Shown here in pieces: positions 22,906 through 29,656 of a DNA stretch of 29,656 nt. Made by a program: the position numbers and the translations under genes. The stretch comes from Euryarchaeota archaeon UBA463. Lineage in GTDB: Archaea > Thermoplasmatota > Poseidoniia > Poseidoniales > Thalassarchaeaceae. Within the stretch, counting starts at the first letter, position 1. The number at the start of each line of letters is the position of its first letter. The notes under the pieces were generated by a model. It was not told the DNA's origin. It worked only from the letters and a program-made list of their open reading frames with translations, and searched no databases. Where the stretch lies: contig DAOI01000035.1 in NCBI GenBank assembly GCA_002501805.1, positions 1-29,656 on the forward strand. Reading direction: 5' to 3'.

Positions 22906-23409
22906 TCAAGTCTCGATATTCCACAGTTCGTCTCCAATCCAATGGACTGTAGAGATGGCCTTGCCCTTCATCATCTCCATCATTTCTTCCCCGTCTACCA
23001 GCGCTATTCCGGATGCCAGTGGGGCTCCTGATTCTTGGTCCCTGATCCAAACGAATCCTCCGGGCTCTATTGACGGGTCGGCTATGTGAATCCCGGCCCC
23101 CATGCAATCGGCGCCGTTCATCAGGAAAGGTATGGCCCCCTTGTCTACAGCAGCCCAGCTCCTCTCTGGCTTCCAAAACATAATTCCCCTCACTGTTGGG
23201 ACCCATCTCCTTGAATCGTGTATTTCCATGTTCATCGCCACTATCTTCCTATCCAGGAGTAGGATGTCATTCCCCTCGAAGTGAGCTAGCTCAATGAAAG
23301 CAGATGACGTGTCCACCTCCAGTCCCATAGCCTCAGTGAGTTGCCTCTCGACATCGCGCATCTGCTTATGCCGTACGGGCTTCCTCTTCCTGACCCGTGC
23401 CTCGCTCAT
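22906..23409 (-). CDS. PUA-domain RNA-binding protein, MCT-1/Tma20-like
   Basis: 167 residues. The C-terminal PUA domain shows AAVDKGAIPFLMNGADCMGAGI, then PGGFVWI, GIALVDGEEMMEMMKGKAISTVHWIGDELWNIE. The DKGAI-x-F-x2-x-GA and G-K-x-x-x-x-x-H-x-x-x-D-x-L-W patterns match MCT-1/Tma20, which in eukaryotes act in translation re-initiation and ribosome recycling. Archaeal homologues are common beside ribosomal genes. I placed the start at the ATG at 23409 (M-S-E-A-R-V-R-K-R-K). A longer frame reaching 23571 would overlap the divergent S8e gene and has an unrelated N-terminus. The divergent S8e/SRP19 genes support a link to translation. Confidence 0.85.
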   Translation of the reverse strand: MSEARVRKRKPVRHKQMRDVERQLTEAMGLEVDTSSAFIELAHFEGNDILLLDRKIVAMNMEIHDSRRWVPTVRGIMFWKPERSWAAVDKGAIPFLMNGADCMGAGIHIADPSIEPGGFVWIRDQESGAPLASGIALVDGEEMMEMMKGKAISTVHWIGDELWNIET

Positions 23410-23509
23410 GGACCAGCCTGAGGGACGTACTCCAATAACGTAATGCTGGCTTTGGGACGATTTGTCACCTCCAATCGATTGAAATAAGGGAGGTCGGTCG
23501 GCGGGACGC

Positions 23510-23905
23510 ATGGCGAAGTGGCACGGCATCTCCCGACGCAAGCCCTCTGGCGGACGCTTGAAGCGCCCCAACCGATACAGAGGAAAGAGGAGGACCGAGG
23601 TTTCCAGCGAAGCACAGTACGCTTACATCGGCGAAAAGGACGATAGGAAGATGTACAGGAAGAACGCTGGCTCCCAAACCACAAGGTTACTCTCGGCTAA
23701 CACCGTTAACGTGAATATTCCCAAGGAGGGCAAGACCGTCAAGGCTACTATCAACAGCGTTATCGCAAATGACGCGGATCCAAACTTCATCAGGAGGAAC
23801 ATCGTAACCAAGGGCTCGATAGTGGATACCAGCATGGGCAAGGTGAAAATCACCAGCAGGCCGGGTATGCATGGAGTCGCATCAGGAATCCTCCTAGAGG
23901 ACTGA
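23510..23905 (+). CDS. rps8e: 30S ribosomal protein S8e
   Basis: Small-subunit ribosomal protein found only in archaea and eukaryotes. The 131 residues start MAKWHGISRRKPSGGRLKRPNRYRGKRRTE, quoted here as its two halves: the family signature W-H-G-I-S-R-R-K-P-S-G-G and the basic K-R-x-E stretch. The later VTKGSIVDTSMGKVKITSRPGMHGVASGILLE is equally typical. Length fits archaeal S8e. A purine-rich GGGAGG lies about 15 bases upstream of the ATG. It starts a plus-strand run with SRP19, GNAT and SDR genes. Confidence 0.96.
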   Translation: MAKWHGISRRKPSGGRLKRPNRYRGKRRTEVSSEAQYAYIGEKDDRKMYRKNAGSQTTRLLSANTVNVNIPKEGKTVKATINSVIANDADPNFIRRNIVTKGSIVDTSMGKVKITSRPGMHGVASGILLED

Positions 23906-23953
23906 GTGCACGAAGCCCTCAAGTCACACGACCCTTGAGAGAGGCATGATAGC

Positions 23954-24394
23954 ATGGCCGGAGACCCCAGCAAGATCACCGTATGGACCGGTTACTTCGA
24001 TTCCAAACTCTCAAGATCCGCTGGACGTAGGGTCAGCAGGGAGTCGAGTATTCCACAGCCCACTTTAGATGCCTTGGCTTGGGCTGCGAACAAGGCTGGA
24101 ATCAGGAAGACGAAGAAACAGCCCGAGGCAAGCCATCCTTCGAGGCCATTCGCCAGGGAGGGGAGGCTGATACTGTCCTCCAGTGACGCGATGGAAGCCA
24201 CTGGCGAATCAAGTAAAGAGGGGATACTCAGAGTGATCGGAGCTGTCATGCGAGAACAGATGATTAAGTCGAAAGAGGAAGGCGTCAAGGAGTCCTCCTC
24301 TCCCTCCAAGGGAAATCGGCAGAAGAGGGCTCAGAGGAAGTCCTTCAGACAGAATTCCGGTGGGAAAAGGAAGAAGAAGTTCGGTAGGAAGTGA
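23954..24394 (+). CDS. srp19: Signal recognition particle 19 kDa protein (SRP19)
   Basis: Binds SRP RNA and helps load SRP54, for co-translational membrane targeting. The N-terminal 50 residues carry the signature VWTGYFDSKLSRSAGRRVSRE and IPQPTLDALAWAANKAGI. At 146 residues it is longer than most archaeal SRP19 (about 90-100). The extra length is a Ser/Lys/Arg-rich C-terminal tail (about 105-146) ending KRKKKFGRK, which probably adds RNA contacts. It lies 48 bases after S8e, and the end overlaps the next frame. Confidence 0.92.
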   Translation: MAGDPSKITVWTGYFDSKLSRSAGRRVSRESSIPQPTLDALAWAANKAGIRKTKKQPEASHPSRPFAREGRLILSSSDAMEATGESSKEGILRVIGAVMREQMIKSKEEGVKESSSPSKGNRQKRAQRKSFRQNSGGKRKKKFGRK

Positions 24395-24809
24395 TTCACT
24401 GTTTTCGATAGAAGCGGGAGTTCCCGACGTCGATACATACCTGCAGCTACGCGAGAAGGCTGGAATGAGGGGCAGAACGATTGAAGGAGCGACCAAGGGA
24501 CTAGGTTCAGAGCTCTTCTCTGTCATTCTGAGAGTGAGTGAGTCTGGGGAGGCAGTGGGAATGGGCCGGGTAGTCGGAGACGGGGGAACGGTCTTCCACA
24601 TCTGCGATATGGCTGTTGACGAGAAGTGGCAGGGGAAAGGAGGCGGGACCATGATAATGGACTCCCTGATGGAGTATATCGTCAAGGAGGCATCCCCGCT
24701 TTCGTACATCAACCTCATGGCTGATGTCGACGGCTTCTATGAGAGGTGGGGATTCAAGCCCACCATTCCAAACTCCAGAGGAATGTTCCTGAGGATCTCG
24801 GATAGTTGA
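24360..24809 (+). CDS. GNAT-family N-acetyltransferase
   Basis: Acetyl-CoA-dependent acetyltransferase fold. The acetyl-CoA pyrophosphate-binding motif is WQGKGGGTMIMDSLMEYI (about 90-107), preceded by the beta strand ICDMAVDEK. The C-terminal DVDGFYERWGFKPT is the usual Y-x3-G-F end. The N-terminal VDTYLQLREKAGM belongs to the small GNAT subgroup with a conserved P-x-x-x-x-Y-x-x-L-R start. That requires a start upstream of about 24414, and the only good start codon is the GTG at 24360, which overlaps SRP19 by 35 bases. The substrate is unknown. Confidence 0.83.
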   Translation: MGKGRRSSVGSDSLFSIEAGVPDVDTYLQLREKAGMRGRTIEGATKGLGSELFSVILRVSESGEAVGMGRVVGDGGTVFHICDMAVDEKWQGKGGGTMIMDSLMEYIVKEASPLSYINLMADVDGFYERWGFKPTIPNSRGMFLRISDS

Positions 24810-24854
24810 GATCGTCTTAGCACCAGATAAGTAGCATGACCGCGTCCGTTGGTC

Positions 24855-25622
24855 ATGGAAACTGGATTAGCCGGCAAGGTGGTGCTCGTCACTGGCGGGG
24901 CCGGTGGCATCGGCCAGTCCATCTGCAGAGCGTTCTCCTCCGAGGGAGCTAGGGTCGTCGTTCATTACCACGAGTCCGAGGAGTCGGCGATAGAGCTGGC
25001 CGAGGAGCTTGGAGGAGTGGCTATGGGCGCTGATCTCAGAGACCCCTTAGCAACATCTGGATTGATCTCGGATGTAATCTCTGAGCTTGGCTCGCTGGAC
25101 GTTTGCATAGCTAACGCGGGCAACTACCCCCCTGTCTCCAAGCCCCTCTGGGAGATCGAGCCAGCCAGGTGGTCAGAGACCATGGCGTCTAACCTCGGAG
25201 TGACTGTGAACACGGCCCGCTCATTCCTGTCTCACGCCTCCAAGGCGAAAGCTGGATCAATGGTAATGGTGGGGTCGACTGCTGGGATCTACGGGGAGTC
25301 GGGGCACTCCGACTATGCGGCGGCCAAGGGAGCCATCACTTCCGGCCTACTGATGTCCCTCAAGAATGACGTCTCAGATCTGGGAGGGGTCAGGGTGAAT
25401 TCTGTCGCACCCGGGTGGACTGTGACGCCGAAAAAGCTGGAGCAGGGCGTTGATGACGAGATGGTCGAGAGAGCCACCGCAACTATGTCGCTCAAGAAGC
25501 TCGCAACCCCCGAAGACGTCGCTAGAGTCGTTGTAATGCTCTCATCCGACAGCATATCAGGCCACATCACCGGTCAGGTCATCGAAGTGGCAGGCGGAAT
25601 GGAAGGGCGCCTGATACCCTAG
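24855..25622 (+). CDS. Short-chain dehydrogenase/reductase
   Basis: NAD(P)-dependent oxidoreductase of the classical SDR type, 255 residues from the ATG at 24855 (a TTG six bases upstream is in frame). The cofactor motif is VTGGAGGIG (T-G-x3-G-x-G). NAG follows in CIANAGNYPP, the catalytic Ser is in MVMVGSTAGIYG, and Y-x3-K is YAAAKG. RVNSVAPGWTVT and GQVIEVAGGM end the fold. The closest everyday relatives are 3-oxoacyl-ACP reductase (FabG)-like enzymes, but archaea lack the standard fatty-acid pathway, so the substrate is open. The stop overlaps the convergent hydrolase stop by four bases. Confidence 0.9.
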   Translation: METGLAGKVVLVTGGAGGIGQSICRAFSSEGARVVVHYHESEESAIELAEELGGVAMGADLRDPLATSGLISDVISELGSLDVCIANAGNYPPVSKPLWEIEPARWSETMASNLGVTVNTARSFLSHASKAKAGSMVMVGSTAGIYGESGHSDYAAAKGAITSGLLMSLKNDVSDLGGVRVNSVAPGWTVTPKKLEQGVDDEMVERATATMSLKKLATPEDVARVVVMLSSDSISGHITGQVIEVAGGMEGRLIP

Positions 25623-26416
25623 CTGTTGAGCCACTCGGCCAGGTGAGGCATTACTTCGGACGACTTAGTGATCACACCCATGTGCCCACCGGGGACATAC
25701 TCTACCCTGGCGTCAGGGAGCACCCTGGAGAGCAGGGAGCAGGCCTCGAACTGGTGTGGCGGCGTTTCATCGCTGAGGGTGATCAGGATCGGAATTTTGA
25801 TTTCAGCGTAGAACGAGGGAGGGGTCCTGTCATAGCATAGCATCCTGACCTCACTGAGTATCTTCGGCTGTAGCTCCCTCCACATGTCCCTACGGATGTC
25901 CAACATGGAGTCCCAGGCACCTGGGACGTTCCAGTAGTCGACGAAGTCCCTCAGGAAGTCCTCTGGCTCCAGTCCCTCCGTGAAGAATGTCTCGACCACC
26001 TCCCCGAACTCGTTCTTGAGGTCCTCCCTATCCGTGTGTTGCAGGCACCCCCAGACGGTTGGCTCATGGAACGCCATCCTCCTAATCTTTTCAGGGTGGT
26101 TGACAGCTAGCATCAGTCCTATGAAACCTCCATATGAGTGCCCAAGAATATCGACTTGTCCATCCTCCCTCAGCAGTAGACTCTCTGCGGCGAGGTAGTC
26201 CGTCCACGAATCTATGTCCCCTTCGCCCTTCCAATTCCCGGACTTGGGGTAGCACAAGTAGTGGGGGCATACGATCCTCCTGCCCTCAATCAGAGGTAGC
26301 ATATCTCTCCATTGCCTTGAGTCGAGACCGGTACTACAGAGCATAAGAACAGCGGGCTGTTCTCCTTCAATCTCAAGATAGTGGAAATTGTGTCCATTGA
26401 CGTCGATATTTGGCAT
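25619..26416 (-). CDS. Alpha/beta-hydrolase
   Basis: 265 residues of the alpha/beta-hydrolase fold. The nucleophile elbow GHSYGG is at 92-97 with S94. The N-terminal MLCSTGLDSRQWRDMLP provides the oxyanion region. A catalytic acid is probably in the ITLSDETPP stretch, and the His is in VPGGHMGVI near the C-terminus. There is no signal peptide, so it is cytoplasmic. The ATG at 26416 overlaps the last base of the upstream esterase stop, so the two are translationally coupled and may act in sequence on the same ester substrate. Confidence 0.85.
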   Translation of the reverse strand: MPNIDVNGHNFHYLEIEGEQPAVLMLCSTGLDSRQWRDMLPLIEGRRIVCPHYLCYPKSGNWKGEGDIDSWTDYLAAESLLLREDGQVDILGHSYGGFIGLMLAVNHPEKIRRMAFHEPTVWGCLQHTDREDLKNEFGEVVETFFTEGLEPEDFLRDFVDYWNVPGAWDSMLDIRRDMWRELQPKILSEVRMLCYDRTPPSFYAEIKIPILITLSDETPPHQFEACSLLSRVLPDARVEYVPGGHMGVITKSSEVMPHLAEWLNS

Positions 26417-27459
26417 TATGCTTCGACCTCGTTAACCTCTTTGGAGAATCTGCTCATGAAATCCCACATTATCTGATGAGTATCGTACAGGCCTTGATTA
26501 CCTGCACAGGTCCAAATGAAATCATATGGCACACCATCGCATATGTCATTCACATAGAGATTGTGTCCCCCACCGTGAGAAGTGAGCAGCACTACCTCAG
26601 TGCCATTCTCACATGACGTGAAACTCTGGATGCTGTATACTGCCCCCGGCTGGTTTGAATCAGGCAAAAATCCCTCACAGTCATTGTAGTTAGCCCAATC
26701 GTAGAGATTCTCATGAGCTCCGTTCTGGACTGCCTCTATGGTCCTAGCATCTTCCTCAAACAATGTCAACCTTCCTGAATTGGAGTATTGCGCAATCTCA
26801 TCAAGGAAACCGTGCATCTCCATTACGGGGATAGGGGAATATGCGGAGTTGTCAGTAAAGCCTAGATACCCGGATGTACAAGCTACAGCGGCTATCAGAT
26901 GGCTAGCTTCCAATGCCATTCTTTGTGACATTTGACATCCGTTGGACCATCCAGTGAAGTATACTCTATTTTCATCTACTGGGTACATTGTAGTGATGTT
27001 CTCTACCAGCTCAATGAGGAATCCGGCATCATTTATTTCCTGGGCCTTGGCATCCCCACAGCAAACCCCTGCATTCCATGATTCTTGGTTTTCACCAAAT
27101 GCGCCGCTGTTCGGAATAGCGAGCCCCTCTGGGTGGACTACTATTGCGCCTACCTGATCAGCCAATGATGTAATGCTAGTGTAGTTTCTCATCTCGAAAG
27201 ACGATGCGGCCCATCCGTGAAGCTCGAAAATTATCGGTGATTTAACGGATAAATTGATGTTTTCGGGGAAATACGTCAGCCAGCATCGTTCCCATCCCTC
27301 AAACTCAAAACACTGGTAAGTATCAGAATCAGGAATAACCAGATCGGTATTGGCCTCCTCATCAGAGGCCTGTTCAACATCTTCCCGTACGCCAGTGCAA
27401 CCTGCTAGAGTTGAGGAAAATAAAATCACTGTGAGAAGTATCGAGCAGGTTCTCCTCAT
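26416..27459 (-). CDS. Secreted lipoprotein esterase, PHB-depolymerase/LpqC-like
   Basis: 347 residues from the ATG at 27459, which directly starts a lipoprotein signal (MRRTCSILLTVILFSSTLAGC, quoted as its ends) with lipobox LAGC at C21. A TTG at 27483 would add eight residues and is less likely. The esterase fold shows IIFELHGWAAS (oxyanion hole), then WNAGVCCGDA, which is a hallmark of the PHB depolymerase / feruloyl esterase (LpqC, CE1-like) group. The nucleophile is S172 in FTGWSNGCQMS, and the His is in SHGGGHN near the end. Many cysteines suggest disulfides, which fits an outer location. It lies 25 bases after a second lipoprotein gene and is coupled to a cytoplasmic hydrolase. Confidence 0.87.
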   Translation of the reverse strand: MRRTCSILLTVILFSSTLAGCTGVREDVEQASDEEANTDLVIPDSDTYQCFEFEGWERCWLTYFPENINLSVKSPIIFELHGWAASSFEMRNYTSITSLADQVGAIVVHPEGLAIPNSGAFGENQESWNAGVCCGDAKAQEINDAGFLIELVENITTMYPVDENRVYFTGWSNGCQMSQRMALEASHLIAAVACTSGYLGFTDNSAYSPIPVMEMHGFLDEIAQYSNSGRLTLFEEDARTIEAVQNGAHENLYDWANYNDCEGFLPDSNQPGAVYSIQSFTSCENGTEVVLLTSHGGGHNLYVNDICDGVPYDFIWTCAGNQGLYDTHQIMWDFMSRFSKEVNEVEA

Positions 27460-27484
27460 GGTATTTTGAGGGAGCGGTGGCAAA

Positions 27485-28249
27485 TTAATCTGACCCTGAA
27501 TACCTTATCTCAAGACTGTGATGTACGTTTACCCTGTCTTGGCCGTCCTCAATTATCAAGTGGATCTCATGGACGGACAATGGTCCGAAGTGAAGTGTCT
27601 TCCAGAAACCTGTATCGCCGTTCCCGATGTTCTCTCCCGCGGTCTGACAAACACCCTCTTGATTTACCACGTCCCATCTGACATCCACATCCCTACCGTC
27701 GAAATCTATGATACTGGGGTTCTGGACCGTGGAGTTCAGTAGGAAGTGAGAGGGTATGGGCCCCTCATTGCCAGGCGTTGAGTCGAAGATGAACTCCTCA
27801 GGGGTCCCGGTATCGTTCTCGTACCAGTCGATGTGCTGCTCTATCATCACCTCGATCACTTGATCGACCCTGTGACCGTCCTGGTCGATACCGAAGGCCG
27901 TGACGCTGTAGAGTCCGTGAAAGGTGAACTCGACGGCGATCTCCGTAGCATCGACTGAGTCAGTGGTAATTGGCTCCCTACCGTCCCCCGGAACTACTCC
28001 GAAGGAGGACCCATGCCCGTAATTGGCTGACTCCGAGAAGTCGAAGGTGATTACGGGAATCGAGCTACTCTTCTGCATACCATCCTCGTACGAGGTCAGG
28101 ATCACCCCATACTGGGAGTCTGCCTCTACATTGAGATCGAAGCCGGAGGAGTCATCACTGGCTAGACCCATGCATCCAGAAAGCAGCACGAACGGTACGA
28201 TCATGGCTAACGATGCAAGCGTCGCGGACGCGGACGTTGCCCTTCCCAT
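27485..28249 (-). CDS. Lipoprotein of unknown function
   Basis: 254 residues with a lipoprotein signal peptide; the lipobox is LLSGC with C26. The mature part is acidic and beta-rich in appearance. It includes VEFTFHGLYSVTAFGIDQDGH, which resembles PKD/Ig-like beta-sandwich domains, and EIHLIIEDGQDRVNVHHSLEI at the end. I do not recognise the family. The context, just upstream of the secreted esterase, suggests a surface partner such as a substrate-binding protein; this is inference. Confidence 0.8.
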   Translation of the reverse strand: MGRATSASATLASLAMIVPFVLLSGCMGLASDDSSGFDLNVEADSQYGVILTSYEDGMQKSSSIPVITFDFSESANYGHGSSFGVVPGDGREPITTDSVDATEIAVEFTFHGLYSVTAFGIDQDGHRVDQVIEVMIEQHIDWYENDTGTPEEFIFDSTPGNEGPIPSHFLLNSTVQNPSIIDFDGRDVDVRWDVVNQEGVCQTAGENIGNGDTGFWKTLHFGPLSVHEIHLIIEDGQDRVNVHHSLEIRYSGSD

Positions 28250-28325
28250 GTCTGGAAGGACGAGGATTTCCGGATTAATGTGCCTACCTTGGGTTTTGAG
28301 AAGGGGGGTAGGGGAGCGAGTCCGG

Positions 28326-28835
28326 TCACGTGTTCTCGTGGTCCTCGAGCACTACCTTGCAATCCCTGCACCTGTATCGGCCGTTCCCCCTTCTGGCCCT
28401 AGGGTGCCTGTTCCCACAGGACGGGCACACCCAGAGCCACTTGGCGGACCTCTCGCGGAGGTGCATGCCGAACCTCTCGCCCATCGACCTGGCCTCGGTA
28501 TCGGGCCACAGGGACTCCAGCTCCCTGAACTCCCTTCCGTGATTGGAGAGGCCGAGGGCGTGGAGGTACTCGTGGTACAGCAGGAAGTCTGCGTACCTCG
28601 ACCACTCATCGGTGAGGGCGTAGGGATGGACGTCTATGCACCTGACGTCCGAGGGAGCCACCCCCTCCTTCTTCCTGACGCCCCTCCTGTACCTGCAGAC
28701 GGCATGGAGCCTGGTGGCGTTCCTCCTGAGCAGGCCGAGGGGGATGGCAGGGAGCTGTTCCACCGGAAGGTGGGAGATTCCATCTATGCCCATCATCCTG
28801 GAGATCACACCGAGCCCCCTGGCCTCAAGATCCAT
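28326..28835 (-). CDS. SprT-like zinc metalloprotease
   Basis: 169 residues with metal motif H88-E-Y-L-H92 and a third likely ligand, H99 (LSNHGREFRELE), matching SprT/Spartan-type peptidases. The C-terminal zinc ribbon has C137-x2-C140 (CPSCG) and C156-x2-C159 (CRDC). Spartan-type enzymes cut proteins crosslinked to DNA; prokaryotic SprT roles are less clear. The gene is distinctly GC-rich compared with its left neighbours. ATG at 28835, divergent from the DsrE-like gene. Confidence 0.85.
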   Translation of the reverse strand: MDLEARGLGVISRMMGIDGISHLPVEQLPAIPLGLLRRNATRLHAVCRYRRGVRKKEGVAPSDVRCIDVHPYALTDEWSRYADFLLYHEYLHALGLSNHGREFRELESLWPDTEARSMGERFGMHLRERSAKWLWVCPSCGNRHPRARRGNGRYRCRDCKVVLEDHENT

Positions 28836-28918
28836 GGCACTGACTAGTGGAGACGCCCATCAACGTTGGTCATGGGACATGCAAATCCATCAAGTACCGA
28901 ATAGCCCCTGACCAGACC

Positions 28919-29308
28919 ATGAGCAGGAAGTACTTCGTGAAGTTCGTATCAGAGCCGAGAAATGACACAATCAAGACGATCGTAGGGGTAGCGTGCGCCG
29001 CTAGGGCCATCTCCGAGGGCCATGAGGTGAGCGTCTTCTTCGCGGCCGCCGGGACCCGTCTTCTGGAACCTGCCTACATCGAGGAGCTGGACAAGGAGAT
29101 GGGGGAAGACTCCACGGTGGTCTCAGACATGATGGGAACTATCATCGATAATGCCACCCTCTACTGCTCGTTCGCATCTGTGAAGGCGACACTGGGGCAC
29201 AGCGAGGGCGACGGGGCTCTGATCGTCCCCGATGACAAGATCAAGTGGAGCGGGCCACCAGGGGTCATAGAGCTAAGCTCGGCCTCCGAGGTTCAGCTCG
29301 TCTACTAG
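28919..29308 (+). CDS. DsrE-family protein
   Basis: 129 residues from the ATG at 28919 (M-S-R-K-Y-F-V-K-F). A longer frame from 28847 has an unrelated N-terminus. The fold pattern matches DsrE/DsrF-like small proteins: an initial beta strand, IVGVACAARAISEGHEVSVFFAAAGTRLL, then YCSFASVKATLG with a single Cys where many family members have their sulfur-carrying cysteine. DsrE-type proteins handle persulfide sulfur, but many archaeal members are uncharacterised. It is divergent from the SprT gene and 37 bases upstream of pdxH. Confidence 0.75.
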   Translation: MSRKYFVKFVSEPRNDTIKTIVGVACAARAISEGHEVSVFFAAAGTRLLEPAYIEELDKEMGEDSTVVSDMMGTIIDNATLYCSFASVKATLGHSEGDGALIVPDDKIKWSGPPGVIELSSASEVQLVY

Positions 29309-29345
29309 ACACGGATAGAAATACCGAGCCTTCCCTCTGAAGCTC

Positions 29346-29656
29346 ATGAGAGACGTCAGGAGAGATTACGGCAAGGGGAGCCCGATCGAGATCGAGGACC
29401 TCGGCAACCCGCTGGATCTCCTATCGAGGTGGATGCAGGACGCTATCGACGGCGGGGTGACGGAGCCCAACGCGATGAACATCGCGACGGTGGATTCGAA
29501 GGGTAACCCGAGGAACAGGATGGTCCTACTGAAGTACCTCGAAGGCGACGACATAGGATTCTTCACTAACCTGAAGAGCGACAAGTCACTTGAGATTAGG
29601 GCTCACTCCATGGTATCGGCGACGATCTGGTGGCCCGAGATGGAGAGGCAGGTGAG
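29346..29656 (+). CDS. pdxH: Pyridoxamine 5'-phosphate oxidase, 5' part only
   Basis: FMN-dependent oxidase making pyridoxal 5'-phosphate from the pyridoxine or pyridoxamine phosphates. The frame starts at the ATG at 29346 and is open to the window end, giving about 103 of the roughly 210 residues expected. It opens M-R-D-V-R-R-D-Y-G, then shows the family marks EPNAMNIATVD, GNPRNRMVLLKYL, FFTNLKSDKSLEI and IWWPEMERQV, matching PdxH's R-M-V-L-L-K and E-R-Q-V-R. It follows the DsrE-like gene on the same strand. Confidence 0.92.
   Translation, partial: MRDVRRDYGKGSPIEIEDLGNPLDLLSRWMQDAIDGGVTEPNAMNIATVDSKGNPRNRMVLLKYLEGDDIGFFTNLKSDKSLEIRAHSMVSATIWWPEMERQV

Noticed and set aside
23410..23571. 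N-terminal extension of the PUA gene
   Set aside because: It would overlap the divergent S8e gene and adds residues unrelated to the PUA family; the ATG at 23409 fits better.
24209..24718. 169-residue minus-strand frame
   Set aside because: Antisense to SRP19 and the GNAT gene; Ser/Pro-rich with no family signature.
28023..28847. 274-residue plus-strand frame
   Set aside because: It lies antisense to a lipoprotein and a SprT protease, both with clear motifs; it is a product of high GC and is Pro/Val-rich without domains.

Overview
The window looks like part of the chromosome of an aerobic, marine-type euryarchaeon, most likely a Marine Group II archaeon (Candidatus Poseidoniales). This placement is inferred from gene content and was not tested by a search. 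The information-processing genes are archaeal/eukaryotic in type: FEN1, Sec61-beta, ribosomal protein S8e, SRP19, an MCT-1-like PUA protein, a TrmG10-type tRNA methyltransferase, an NSUN2-like RNA methyltransferase and an Lrp/AsnC regulator. They sit beside an aa3-type cytochrome oxidase operon and several bacterial-looking genes (RibD, RimK, ParA, an Xer-type recombinase, an IYD-like nitroreductase). Genes are densely packed on both strands. No gap exceeds about 140 bases, GTG and TTG starts are frequent, and there is no rRNA, CRISPR array or insertion sequence.

Layout. 1-939 is the 3' end of a large secreted protein: a Gly/Gln tract followed by Asp-rich thrombospondin type 3 calcium-binding repeats. 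1028-5541 holds FEN1, TrmG10, tRNA-Arg(TCG), RibD and a lipid/diacylglycerol-kinase-like enzyme. 5552-10223 (minus strand) is a cytochrome oxidase operon in the order subunit II, I, III, IV, followed by tRNA-Ser(TGA). 10277-15913 carries a small Toprim protein, an Lrp/AsnC regulator, an NSUN-type m5C methyltransferase, a hypothetical gene, Sec61-beta, another hypothetical gene, a possible small zinc-binding protein and a tyrosine recombinase. 16048-21375 holds RimK, a SAP-domain membrane protein, an orphan ParA ATPase and an EamA transporter. 21376-23409 (minus) holds a small unknown gene, a nitroreductase, a secreted protein with an archaeosortase-like C-terminal anchor and the PUA protein. 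23510-25622 (plus) is an S8e-SRP19-GNAT-SDR run. 25619-28249 (minus) encodes two lipoproteins, one a PHB-depolymerase/feruloyl-esterase-like enzyme, plus an alpha/beta hydrolase. The right end has a SprT-like metalloprotease, a DsrE-like protein and a truncated PdxH.

Two things stand out. First, oxidase subunit I is fused at its N-terminus to a secreted Reeler/choice-of-anchor-V-like domain with a C-x-C-H motif. Subunits II and III also carry unusual Cys- or His-rich insertions predicted to face the same, outer side of the membrane. Second, a membrane protein with a cytoplasmic DNA-binding SAP domain lies directly upstream of a ParA ATPase that has no ParB. This could be a chromosome-to-envelope tethering or segregation module.
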